From Pontederia crassipes (Eukaryota > Streptophyta > Magnoliopsida > Commelinales > Pontederiaceae): a DNA stretch of 64,000 bases. The notes under the pieces were generated by a model. The model was not told where the DNA came from. It made no database searches and was given only the letters and a program-made list of their open reading frames with translations. The translations under genes and the position numbers were made by a program. Location of the stretch: positions 53,104,917 through 53,168,916 of the forward strand of contig CM060189.1 of assembly GCA_030549335.1 (NCBI GenBank), in the 5' to 3' direction. Positions 21,656-33,296 of this stretch are shown here, piece by piece (within the stretch, counting starts at the first letter, position 1; each line of letters opens with the position of its first letter).

Positions 21656-23769
21656 ATTTGGTGTTGTGCAGAAATGAAAACCCATATAAAAAATAATAGT
21701 TTTAGGGACCCGGAAATGATAACTTTGCACTAATCATGAAAATTATCCAAATACAAGTGGTTCAAGGCATTAGAGGCATCAAATGGATTAGGGTGGCAAG
21801 TGAGTGAAGTCAGAAATCAAATATGAATAAGATTTCATAGAAATGATAACTTGGGTGCCAAAATGTTAACTTGATTGCCTTAAAACGATAACTTGTCATA
21901 ACTTTTGTTGTGGTTATCCAAATATGATCAAATTTGAACAGCAATGAGTTAGGACAATAATTTAATGATTTCTTAATGCCTTTGTGCAGATTTGATAGTT
22001 TTGCATATCAAAATGATAGTTTTGCCCTTTAACGATAACTTGACATTGAAAAATGATAACTTGTTCAAATGGATTTATAATTTTGCACAAGTTGAGATAT
22101 GATCATCCAAATATGATTTATTCATGATAGTAATGGATTTAGGGCAAGAAAATCATTGAAAATCAGTTCACTCAAAATAATGATAACCTGACATATTGGA
22201 GTGATAACTTGTCCTAAAAATGATAACTTGACATATAATTAAAATATTTATGGATTTTGGCATTTCAGAACCTCTATGCACATGGAATTAAGTATAAAAT
22301 GAGGAATATCAACTAGTTATCACAATCTATGCATTTCAAACATAATTGGCAAAAAGTTGGACAATTTAGGGGCTCTATAGGGGTGAAATGCATCTAAAAT
22401 GGGATAAAAACCTATATTGATCATCTAGTGATCAGCTACCCATACCAAGAGGTCGCTTACACGAATGTTTTGTAACTCGAAGGACCTATGTCACATTCAG
22501 GGACTGTTGGTCATCCACTATCATGACAATCTCGCGCTGCTCGGCATTTCGTGACGTCGTATCGCTTGACCAGTCATGCAACGTGAAGCTCACAATCGCT
22601 TCACGGGGGAAGTTGGCTCAAGGTTCATGATCCCTTTCGGCTGAGGAACATCTTCCTTTCGGCTATGGAGTATCATTTACAAGCATCTTGTCGTATCGTC
22701 AACATCTTCTGCCATGCCAAGATGACTTCCACTGATGGAGCAAAGCGTTGATTACTTTAGCATAATATCGTCCATCGAGAGTGGGACGAACTTGCGACAT
22801 GCCAATGCAAATCGATGACTCAACTCGACAACCAATTTGGAAAATGATCTGAGCGTCGAGCATCGACGAACCTTGACATGCTGCTGTCAAGCGTTCCGCC
22901 GCCAATAAAAAAAGGAGTGCCCTTTCCTCTCAGCCCGCGCCTCGAGTAATTGAAGCGGCCTCCAAGGATCACAATCTAAAAGTTTTCGTCGTTTTGAATG
23001 GAGATGGAGGTGAAGTTGGGAACTCATGCCATGAGTTTACCAAACATAATCCGCTTGCTCAAGCAGATCGTGAAGCCCATGGATCGGTGAAGCCCCGGAA
23101 TGGCTATTCTTTCACAAGAATCGGCCGCCGGTGGACGAGTAGGTCAAAGGTGCATGACCTTGTCAACAAGAACAATGACACTGCTTCGTCCAAGTTGCAG
23201 AGGGACGAATATCTAAGGTGCATCCTCTTCATGGATGAGCATAAAGATGTCATCCCGTTCATGCCCAAAGGTATTGCCAAAGCTTCAAAAGAGGTCCCAG
23301 GATCGGAAGAAGGCATATCCCAAGAACCATGCAAGGATGTGGCGAACTCATGATGGCGTTGCCATCACGACCATGTGGAATGTGGCAAACATGGATCCCA
23401 TCAGGATATGGGATAGAGGTAGAAGGCAGTTCATCAATCATGCAAGCCCCGACAACTCGGGACTGGAGGTCAAGATCGCATTATTTAGCATCAACCAGAA
23501 GGGCACGTTGAAGGAGGAATTGAAAGGAATCACCGAGCTCCGCCTACAGTGTTCCCAAATGGATGAAGACCCAACGTTAGTGCTCTACAAGTAGAGGGGT
23601 TAAAGCTTTGGACTAGGACGGAGTTGGAACGACCGGATTGTCCAACCTCCGCTCGCTAGTCGCCGTTAACAAGGCGTTCATGCCAAGACAAGTGCCATAC
23701 CACCAAAGTCCTTAGGCAAGGGCAATGGTGGGTCAATGGTGGGCAGGAGGATTGAGTTGAACCACAGTG

Positions 23770-24450
23770 AATATAGGAATACTCCTGTCGCTCACTATAG
23801 CTACTTGAAGTGGACAAGGTAGAGGGTGTCATATCAGAGAACCTTGCTCCACCCATCGAGATATCAAATGACCGACAAGGGTAAGGTGGTCCTGCACTTG
23901 GCACTCGACGGACGAAGGACTCTACGTTGCAACCATCTACAAAATGAAGACAACGACTTGAACCACAAGAGAACGTGGGGAGACTCTCGTCGCTCATCAT
24001 AGCGACTCAAAACGGACAAGGCATGAAGTGCTATATCAAATAACCTTGTGCCGTCTCAAACCCATCGAAATTTCAAGTGATCACCAAGGGTGAGGTGGTC
24101 CTATGCTCTTCGTTCGGCGGAGGGATGGAAGACTCTACGTTGCAACCACTTTCAACATAGAGACATTGAGTCAAACCCACAAAGCGACCCAAAGAGTCCT
24201 GAAGCATCCGTTGGAAGACTCTTGTCACTCATCGTGGCGACCCGAAGCACCTGAAGCAGATAAGTTGCAAATGTTAACATCGAAGAGCTTGTGTTGTTTC
24301 AAGCTGTTAGAATTCCAGAATGCCATCGATGGTGAGATGGTCCCGTACTTTGCATTCGACGGAGGGAAGACCTTATGTCACAGCCAGCTACAACATGAGG
24401 ACATCAAGTCAAGTCATGTAGGTCGAATGATGAGACTCTTCATCATTTTC
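23770..24450 (+). repeat. Degenerate tandem repeats, about 200-240 bp, in element D
   Basis: Three diverged units. One block reads AAGGGTGAGGTGGTCCT...TTCG..CGG.GGA...GACTCTACGTTGCAACCA (at about 23877, 24088 and more weakly 24327). A second block reads GA.ACTC.TGTCGCTCA..ATAGC.ACT..AA.TGGACAAGG (at about 23778, 23978 and 24212). No protein family is recognised. Such arrays are common in the untranslated interior of large non-autonomous LTR elements. Confidence 0.65.
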
Positions 24451-24972
24451 GGCACAACCTTGAAACAATTCTTTCCCCGAGCTAATCCTGAAGGCATACA
24501 AGAGTTGTTTCACCCCATGAAGCCAAACCAAACAAATTGACGCTATGCAAGTCGAGAGAAACTGAAGCCAACAGAGACTTGATGGACGGATAGTTACTTG
24601 ATGAAGTCAGACCGCACATGGCAGACTCCACTGGCGCTGCACATGTGATGACCCCGGATTGAACGAAGGATTAATAAGCGAAGAATGCCTGAGGGAGGAG
24701 TCCTCAGCGAGACCCCAAGGAGCGGGCATTCCTAGCGCTGTGTGATGCTGGTGAAGTAGAAGTAAAGGCAAAGAAGGCAGAATTGAACGAGACAAGCGAA
24801 GTCAAGACGGAATATCACGGGGACAATGATGAAGACCCTAAAGAAGCCCGGACAATGACGTTGGGGGCGTTGCCGACTTTGGTGGAGAATATCACGGGGT
24901 GTTTTCCCGTGACGCGAAGCGCGAAATCTCGCGGCACCAGTACCACTCGACTTATAGCTCTCGGCGGCTCAG

Positions 24973-26032
24973 TGATCACCTCTTGTTAGGCTCATAATTA
25001 TTATAGTTGAACTCACGGAATTACATAAAATCTGATCATATTTAAACACTTTTCAATTATTATTAGGAGAAAATTTGAATGAGTAAAAGGAGGACTAACT
25101 ACTTTTCAAAATTTGAATGCTGAATAGGAAGGAAACAAAAAGGGGGAGGAGAACCCGAAGAGAGAGGGGGAGCAAAAGGAGAAAGCTAAAGAAAAAGGAA
25201 GATTGATGCAGTCAAGATTGAGGACGAACTAAAAAGGATTTTTGGTTCCCTTGTAATGTTACTTTGTTAATGCTACTCTTTTGACTCTATAATGCCGCGC
25301 ATCTGACTCCTCATTTCTATTTACTTGATACATTATAGTCTTTTTATTTATATTTAGTTTCAATTAGATCTAGAGATCGATTGTTTCTTCTTTAACTAGT
25401 TTCATCCGAGAGGAGAAATTGGTTCCATTACTTACTGTGTTTCTAGTGATTATTGATTTAATATCCATATATAGATCGAGAGATGTACCATAATAACTAT
25501 TGCGAGGTGAGAGCCTTTGACAGTTGTGAGAGGTGTCAAATGTATTTAAATTGCTTTGATTAGGATAAAAGAATAAGCTGCCGAAGATCGAGAGATCACG
25601 CTCTTCTTCTAATTAAGGATGAGAATCTGATTAATCAGTAATTCTAATCTAGTAATTAACGGCTACTCTCCTTTCAGTTCAAAGAGAGTTCGGCGAGCCG
25701 GAAGGCAGAGTAATTCATTCGTGCTCTAAGGTCCAAAGATCATTACAGGGGAATTTCTTCCATCACATTTTGATCTTTTCTCATTCTCTTTTGTTATTCT
25801 TCATCCAGGCTTCATTTCTTTATTATCTAATTTACTCTTAATTGTTTCGTGATAGTTTTTGGGATATAATTAGATTAGTAATTAGACTAAATCAACGGGA
25901 TTACGACACTTATGATTTCTACTCGACCTGTGCACTTGCAGTTGTATGAACTCTAAAGTAAAATTTAAACACGACTAGAATTACTTTTAGTGCGAGAATT
26001 CCAAATTCCATATCCACATCAAATTCACGTCA
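24973..26032. mobile_element. Solo LTR inside the 3' LTR of element D
   Basis: 1060 bp, beginning TGATCACC and ending TTCACGTCA, flanked by an exact 5-bp duplication CTCAG at 24968-24972 and 26033-26037. The D LTR continues uninterrupted on both sides. No coding sequence is present. The absence of an internal part indicates recombination between the two LTRs of a former element. Family not recognised. Confidence 0.82.
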
Positions 26033-26610
26033 CTCAGTGCCGAAACCACGAAAGACATGCAGTCGCCCTGCACTGCGTAATATTGTGGAGTACCAAGTTA
26101 TCCTCCCTTAGGGCATTTATCTTGTAAGGCCATCTTTATGGATGGTCAAGTTATGTGGCGTTACCCGTAGGGCACGCCTTTTGCATCTTCAATATGTAGT
26201 AAGACTCCTATGCCTACGGTACACTAGGATGAGTTCACTAGTGCCTTCCGAGGCCTAGATGTATGTTATGTTTCATCATATTCAATAGAAGTAAGCTTTC
26301 ATTTAATTCTAGTATCATGGCCTTGAGCGTGGGGTGGCAACCCACATCGGTATCCCGTGGTTCCTTAGCTGCCCCTTCGGACTTTAAGCGCCCAAGCGCC
26401 TGCACTAGCACTGCAATACGCTAATGCCACGGACCCATGACGAGTAGTCCAACACTCTAGTCATATCCATGATTGAATGCCTATAAGAGCGACTCTCGGC
26501 ATAGTCGTCTCGACTATAAATCTTTCGCTGCTACTCAAAATAGGCCTGGCTAAGTGTCTATCCGCCTAGTCGCTGCACGTGATCTAGTGTCCGAGAATGA
26601 CCTCGTGGCA

Positions 26611-26742
26611 CGAGCTCGTTCACCGGCGAGCTCGCGAGGTGGGTAGAAACCCCCTATGCGAGCTCACACGCCAGTGAGCTCACACAAGACTCCAGGGCGT
26701 GATGCCCCCACGAGACATCGTCGGGGGTCGCATGGGGCGTTT
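26611..26742. repeat. GC-rich subterminal segment of the MULE, right side
   Basis: Has the same CGAGCTC / GCGAGCTCACAC vocabulary as 14560-15523. With the right inverted repeat it is all that remains of the transposon on the far side of the inserted LTR element. Confidence 0.7.
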
Positions 26743-26965
26743 TTATTTTTTATATTTATTATTATATATTATTTTAAAGGTTAAAGACTAACTTTGACTT
26801 TTCATAAATGGGAAAAAATATAATTAACGGAAACATGAAAAAAGTCGATGGAAGAATTAAATTGGAAAAGTCACGATAGTTAAGGGATCCAAAAAAATAA
26901 GTTCATAGTTTTTTGTTTGATGTGGAAAAATTGCGATAATTTAGGGATGATTTATGAAATAACCC
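26743..26965 (-). repeat. Right terminal inverted repeat of the MULE
   Basis: Inverted partner of 14319-14545, ending in AATAACCC immediately before the target duplication TATATATTA (26966-26974). Confidence 0.85.
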
Positions 26966-27048
26966 TATATATTATATTATTTATTGTGTGACTCACTCTG
27001 GGATCCACTCGCGATATGTGTCGTGGGGCGGATTTCGGGTGCGTTACA

Positions 27049-28531
27049 CTTAGGTATCAGAGTCTAAAGTTCTTGACTCCATGGTTAAGATTTTCCTAAA
27101 GTTTTTTACTTTAAGTTATGAATTATTGAGTCTAGATCATTGTCCTTGGCCATTAATTAGCTATGTTTAGAATTAGTAATGGTAAGAAACCATGTGTGTT
27201 TTGATTGCTACTCTAGCTAATTGTGTGACTGATTTTTCCTTGAAGGAAATGTCAGGTAGGAGGGTGCTTAATAATATTACTGTGCATGAGGAGGCATGAG
27301 TTACCCTTATTTAAAATGTTAAGAGGATAGCGCAAGCAATTGAAAGAAACATCACAAATCAAGAAAGAAGTGACATTCGAAAGTTCCTTGATTTGAACCC
27401 TCCTCACTTCAATGGAGAGATGTATCCTGACAAGGTGGATGCTTAGTTGGATGCCACCACCAACATCTTCAGAGTGATGCATTGTCCGGAGGAGGACAAG
27501 GTGAACTTGACAGCTCACCAATTTGTGGATGGAAGGCATTGGTGGAGGACGGTGATGAGTACCAAATTTCAAGAAGAAGATATCATCACATAAAAGGAGG
27601 TCGTGAAAGTGTTCGAGGAGCAATACTTTCCTCGACATGTGAAGGATAGAAAATTGTTCAGGTTCCTCACATTGCAGTAAGGTGGCATGAGCTTGAATGA
27701 ATATTATGCAAAGTTCCTTGAACTTGAAAGGTATTGTGACTTGGTGAAGGATGAAGGGATAATGGTGGACCACTTCATCCATGGTCTTAACCTCATATTG
27801 AAGATGAAGCTATTATGTGGGGATCGAAAACTTTACAAAAGGCCATATCTTGAGCCACCAAACTTGAAATGAAATTTGAAGCAAGGAATAACGTCAGCAA
27901 GTCTCGAAAGAAAGCTAATGATCCATGGCAAGGAAGGTGAATGCTTTCAGAAAATGTTTGTAGGTCTTAATTGTTGAAAACAAGGACATTATGTAAGGGA
28001 GCACCCCGAGAAGCATAATGACACTGGGGACAAGGCAAAGACAAGGTGATGGGAACATTTCAATAAGAAAGAGGCTACAACATGATAGTCGAGGAGGTCT
28101 TTCAGTCCAATGATGTGGTGCAAGGTATGCTCCTTATCGTGGGTCATGATGCGAAGAGAGCAACCCATTCTTTCATGTCTATAGATTTTGCTAACTTGTT
28201 TGGCAAACTATGTATTGTTCTCTAGAGATTGTAGCACCTACGGGTGCAATGACCACTAAGAGTTGGGTGCTGGATGTGCCCATTCTTGTAGGAGAAAGAA
28301 ATCTTACCGCCAACTTGGTGTTGTTACCAATAAATGATTATAGTGTGATCTTAGGCATGGATTTGATGTCTGAGTATGATGCCTATGTCATGTGTAGGGA
28401 AAAGAAGTTCTTCATCAAAAAGGTCCCAACTAGTAATTTGAGGTACACCTTCGGATAATCAAAATATATTAGGGTCGGTAATGAATGCCAACAAAATGAT
28501 AAGAAAGGGGTGTAGAGGTTTCTTAGTGAGG
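27049..28531 (+). pseudogene. Element G: primer site, gag and protease remnants
   Basis: TTAGGTATCAGAGTCTAAAG just after the LTR is a diverged initiator-tRNA-Met primer site. The chromovirus gag follows, seen in LDLNPPHFNGEMYPDKVDAW, EEQYFPRHVKD and MSLNEYYAKFLELERYCDLV. A protease region at about 28150-28458 shows WVLDVPILVGERNLTANLVL and YSVILGMDLMSEYDA. The segment ends where element B was inserted. It has several breaks and is not functional. Confidence 0.82.
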
Positions 28532-29972
28532 TGATGCATGCAAAATCCAACATATATTTAGTATTGTTTTAATATTATTTTGAATCATTTTTATAATAGC
28601 ATGCATCATTTTATGAGCTTATTTCATTAATTTTAGAAAAATGAAAATCTATCCAAATATTATCTAGGAAGAAAAAAATGAATTACAAAGCCAACAAAGA
28701 AAAATATGCTCAAATCAGAGTTAAAACGGAGCCAAAAATTGAAAAGTAGTGAATCCGTCAAAGGTGGGCCGTGAAGAATTTGACACGGACGTGAAACAAG
28801 GTCGTGAAATCGTAGTAACGATCATTAAAATGCATTTTTTTTTCACTTCAAAAAAATTCCCAAGGCACAGTCGTGGCCAGCCTATCAAGACCCATTAAAT
28901 TCACAATTTTTATGTGAACAGACATTGCAATGGCCATGAAAAATCTTCACGGACCATAAAAACTCATTTCTAGTTTGATTCAAACACTGTTTAGGCTAAG
29001 GAAATCATATTACATGCCATGATGGACTTTGGATTCGAGATTCAGATGAATTTTTTTAAAAAAATCAAATGCACAAGGACTCCACTCATACCACATGTCT
29101 TACGGGTAAATTGGAAAGATTTTATGGCTAAAACAATTTGAACTTTGACAAGGCCAAAAACTTAGATTTATTTTAGCTTTGAAAATTACCTTGTTTTACT
29201 ATAAATAGAGGCTTTCTACCATCTAGATAGAGGATTTTAGGTCATGCAACATGTGCTTTGAAGACAAAAATGTGGGAGAAACTTGAAGAACAATGGAAAG
29301 GACCTTTTGTGTGGTGATCTCGGGTGAGGATTGTGTAATAGTTTTCAATTTCGTTCCTAGGAGTACTTGCAGTTTTATTTTATGTTAGGATGAATCAATT
29401 CATGCTTTAAAGTCATTTTTTTAATCTTTGTAATCTAGATAATTTGATTTAATTTTTTTAGCTAGTTTATTTCTACAAAAGGCTTATTGTTAAGATAATT
29501 TGTGAATCTTTCAATAGTTTTGACTATAGTTTGTTTAACCTTTAATAACATGATTGTTGTATTGAAGGCTTTTCATTAGTTATATTTAAATTATTAGTTG
29601 ATTATTAATTGGGTTGTGTGATCAATTTATTAATTCATAATTTTCTTTAAGCATTTCATGTTGTAATCTAAGCAGGGCAGAGTATTAGATTGTGTGGTTT
29701 GGCAAGTTAACTCAGATGAGCATTTTGGTAGTATAGGTATCACAACTCATAGCATTCTAATCTAACTATGATTAAGAGTAGAGTCGAATGAAGTATTTTC
29801 ATCTCATTGGGATTAAGAATAGTTTATTTACCCGATTAAGGATATTATACTTTGGATGTTTCTAATCCATCTAAAAGTTATACCTAATTATCTTTCAATT
29901 AATCAATTGCTACAGAAGTGAAATAAGTTTGTTCTTAATCATTTTAACCCATTTTAAGGACTATAAGCATCA
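28532..29972 (+). repeat. 5' LTR of element B, first part
   Basis: Matches 49673-51150. Shared blocks include TAGCATGCATCATTTTATGAGC, the TATA box TATAAATAG at 29200-29208 (50368-50376 in the other copy) and TTCGTTCCTAGGAGTACTT. The final part lies at 44954-45166, beyond element A. Confidence 0.88.
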
Positions 29973-32900
29973 TGGTAGTGATATTTGGGTTTTCTAGTGA
30001 TAACTTGCTGAAATTAAAGAAAATGTCAATTTTTCATTTTTTTTTTGTCTCCCAACTCACTAGCTGCAAGTGCACAGGTAAGTTGTAGTAGACTCAGGTT
30101 GTCGTATCCACAAGAATTTGAAGTCTAAGGCACCCTAAAACAATCTAAATTAGTTCTACTTTAATGGCTAAAAACATATTTTCAAAGGGAAGTGAAAACA
30201 TATTTTTATATGGAAAGTGTAATGATAACAGATTTTTGGGTTTTGGAAATTTATCAAAACTGAATTATAAATGCTAGAATGAAGTCTAAAAAGGTTTAAC
30301 TATCTATGAGGAAGGTTCTTCTAGGATTTGGGGTTCATCTAAATTAATTAAGGATGGAATGGAACAAGTTATCACTAAATGTCCAACTTTTGATTCAACT
30401 TGAAAATGGCTGTTCTCACAGCTCAATTGGCCTCTAACTAAGCAATATGTGATTATATAATTGTTAGCTAGGTTGAATCAAAAGAGGGTCCTCACTGAAA
30501 ATCAAGTTATCATTGGGCTCAAAAGAAAGATTCAATGCTGATTTTTTGCAATCCAAGGAAGTTTGGAATGATAACTTGCATTTGCAATCATAAAAAGATG
30601 GAATCATTCCAATCAACCAAACCAGGATAAAATATACTCAATAATGGTGCTTGTGTTCCATGATTCATCTCTGAATTCAAGGGAGATTCAAAGTCAACCT
30701 CTCGGTTGCAAAATAAATTGGAATCCACACAAACACACTCAATTGGAAATGCAAAACATATGGCCACATGAGTTCATAATTCCCATTGCTCCTTGGCCCA
30801 TCTCTAGATCTCAAAAAAGCCCTTAAGACTACCTCTCAGTAGTGGATTAATATGAGGGTTGCCAATGGAAATCAGAAGTTAATTAAATGAGAAAATAGAA
30901 ATCAGCAATTCTGAAAAAATCAGCAATGTGGATTGATGGAATTCAAGTTTGCCAAATGCCCCTTGACCCATCTCTAGACTGCAAGGGATTCCTAGAGTAC
31001 ACCTCTCAGTGATTTGAATAAAATAGGGATTAACAATTGGCAATCAGATTCCAAGCAATAAGAAAATAGAATTAGAATCAAACTAAGAAATCAGATTTTG
31101 GAAAAATCAGATTTGAATTCTGAATTGTCAATGATCTTGATTCATTTCTGAATAAGATCAGGGCATATATTAGCCTCTCAACTATTCAATTAATCCAATC
31201 CTTGATGACAATCAGATCCAAAGCCCAGGAAATTAAATTTCAGGAATTTTAGGAAACCAGAAATCAGCAACTCATTCAACTCATTCAAATCAGGAAAAAC
31301 CAAATCAGATTTGAATCATAGGAATGTCAAAGCTTCTCAATTCATTTCTGAACAAGATTGGGATAGATGTTAACCTCTCAGTTGTTCAATTAATTCAATC
31401 CCCAATGACAATCAGATTCAAACAACCCAAGAAAATCAGAATTCAGATTTCAGAAAAATCAGATTTCAGAAAGTAGAAATCAGAATTCTAATTGGGTTTG
31501 TATCTAGAACTTGGCATTGATTCTTGATTCATTTCTGAACAAGGGTTAGACCAAATGATAACTTCTCAGTTATAAATACAAATAGGGTCTTCAAATGACA
31601 AGATCAGATTTATAACAAATAAGATTTCAGAAATGTAAAACCAGAAAAATCAGATTTCTGATTTCTGTTCAGGAATTAATGGAAAATCTGGTTTGAGTCA
31701 AATGATTGCCCAAACAATCTTGATTCATTTCTGAACAAGATAGAGACAATACCAACATCCCAAAGACTCAATTAAAATGGTTAGAAATGAAGAACAGATT
31801 CAGAAAAAATAGGAAATTAGATTTTCAGGAAACCAAATTCAGAAATCAGATTTGCAACTAAATGGAATCCAGAAATCTGACTTTATCTCTTAATGGATTC
31901 TGAAGGGTGATTAGATCAAATAACACATCTCAATCATGGTTTACAATGGATCTAATGATAACATGAATCAGTGCAGAAAAGTTCTAAAATCTGAAAACCA
32001 GAATTGATTTCAGTGCAGGATTACAAATCAGTCCATATCCATCCAAAACTAATCTAAACTACTACCCTATCCTAGAAGAAATGGAGTTTAGCTCCTCATA
32101 ATTACAAGATGTCACATCAAATGGGATAAGAAACAGATATAATTCATGGTTCCTTCAAGCTCTCGGCAGTAGCTCCCAAAATCCAGCAGCAACAGCCTCC
32201 TTCTTTTGCTCAAACCCTTGAATGACCAGCGTCCCTTCTCCTCCAGAAAAATTCAGCATATATATCACTCCTTTCCACCCTTTGATCAGCATCTAAATGT
32301 TCTAATCCTCCTGATTAAGCCACCTGTCCATCTGCAGAAATTCCAGCAGTGACAGCTTCCCTTTTGTGCACCACCTTTTTGGCCACATTTCTCCCTGCTA
32401 CAAATCCCCAAACAGTAAGCATCAAAGCCCTTGAATGATGTTTTGACAAATAAGGATTAGGATAATGATAGTTGCTAGCTCAGATATCAAATGGTATTAG
32501 GTGTTGTGCAGGAATGAAAACTTGTATCAAAATTATTGAATTAAGGGGCCCGGAATGATAACTTGTCACAAATCATGGAAATTATCCAAATGCAAGTGAT
32601 TCAAAGTATTTCAGGCATCAAATTGATTATAGTGACAAGTGAGTGAGGTCAGAAATCAAATATGAATGAGATTCCTAAAAGTGATAACTTGAGTGCCCCA
32701 AAAACGATAACTTATATGACTTAAAAATGATAACTTGTCATAACTTGAGTTTTGATTATCCAAATGTGATGGAATTTGACCATCAATGAGTTAGAACAAT
32801 AATAAGATGATTGCTTAAGGTCCTTGTGCGGAATTAATGGTTTTGCATGTCGAAATGACAGAATTGCCCTTTAACGATAACTTGGCACTTGAAAAATGAT

Positions 32901-33277
32901 AACTTGTTCAAATGGACTTAAAACTTTGCACAAGTTGAGATGTGACTATCCAAATATGATTTATACATGATAATGATGGATTTAGGGCAAGAAAACCATT
33001 GAAAATAAGTTCATTCAAAATAATGATAACTTGACACTTAGGAATGATAACTTGTCCTCAAAATGATAACTTGGCATAGAATTTAAATATTAATGGATTT
33101 TGGCATTTCAGAACCTCTATGCACATGGAATTAAGTATGAAATGAGGAATATCAACTAGTTATCACAATGTTTGCATTCCAAGTATAATTGGCCCAAAAA
33201 TAGGTAAAAGTGGGACTCCATATGTATGAATTTGATCTAAAATGGGTTAGAATCATATAGTGATCAGCAAGTGATCA
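29973..33277 (-). repeat. 3' LTR of element A, built of diverged tandem modules
   Basis: 3.3 kb and TG...CA bounded. About eight diverged copies of a module containing TTCATTTCTGAACAAG, then about 20 bases further on CCTCTCAGTTG, then GA.AATCAG, begin near 30664, 30797, 30966, 31141, 31341, 31528, 31723 and 31891. The motif TGATAACTTG recurs about ten times, mostly at 32540-33075. Confidence 0.92.
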
Positions 33278-33296
33278 AACTCCCCCAAGATTAGCC

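Larger units (their letters stand above)
16580..22434 (-). mobile_element. Element F: broken Athila-like Ty3/gypsy element
   Basis: Target duplication GCTAC at 16575-16579 and 22435-22439. Read on the minus strand: 5' LTR 18835-22434, primer site 18812-18832 (TTGGCGCCGTTGCCGGGGA, matching the tRNA-Asp type used by Athila), a gag remnant (17565-18488), and the remaining part of the 3' LTR at 16580 to about 17570. Pol is absent. The 5' LTR contains an internal direct repeat. A broken copy that has lost most of its interior. Confidence 0.85.
15524..26610 (+). mobile_element. Element D: LTR element without recognisable pol, inside the MULE
   Basis: LTRs of about 650 bp lie at 15524-16174 and, split by a solo LTR, at 24890-26610. 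A primer site TGGTATTAGAACAG, like that for initiator tRNA-Met, follows the first LTR. Both LTRs open with the inverted pair TCACGGG...CCCGTGA. CGAG borders the insertion on both sides. Its own interior (16175-16579 and 22440-24889) has no recognised gag, RT or integrase, suggesting a large non-autonomous derivative. It also hosts fossil F and a solo LTR. Clearly broken and fairly old. Confidence 0.72.
14319..26965. mobile_element. Mutator-like element (Pack-MULE type), 9-bp target duplication
   Basis: Long terminal inverted repeats of about 220 bp begin GGGTTATTTTCATAAAT at the left and, on the other strand, GGGTTATTTCATAAAT at the right. The 9-bp duplication TATATATTA is exact at 14310-14318 and 26966-26974; 9 bp is the Mutator signature. 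About 11 kb of the span is an LTR element inserted later. The transposon's own DNA is roughly 1.56 kb, GC-rich, with no transposase recognised, so it is non-autonomous. It holds a piece of a 4CL-like gene (15223-15399), the defining feature of a Pack-MULE. Confidence 0.85.
11609..27048 (+). repeat. 5' LTR of element G, interrupted by insertions
   Basis: The LTR sequence proper occupies about 11609-14318 and 26975-27048. The start (AATACC...TTTAAC, then AAAAGTAG...GGTCCTT...AAAAGTAGCCCTAAA) matches 62949-63076. The end GGTGCGTTACA is followed at once by a primer site. About 12950-13110 holds a GC-richer stretch with CGTAGCG/GTGACCGTAG motifs, typical of long plant LTRs. Confidence 0.75.

Noticed and set aside
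30660-32000. CRISPR-like array
   Set aside because: The units are diverged, 130-200 bp long, lie in a plant LTR, and lack the short identical repeats and uniform spacers of CRISPR.
30660-32000. snoRNA-like genes in the repeated modules (CTGA and ATGATAA motifs)
   Set aside because: Box spacing is not consistent and there are no clear terminal stems. The motifs are frequent by chance in this composition.
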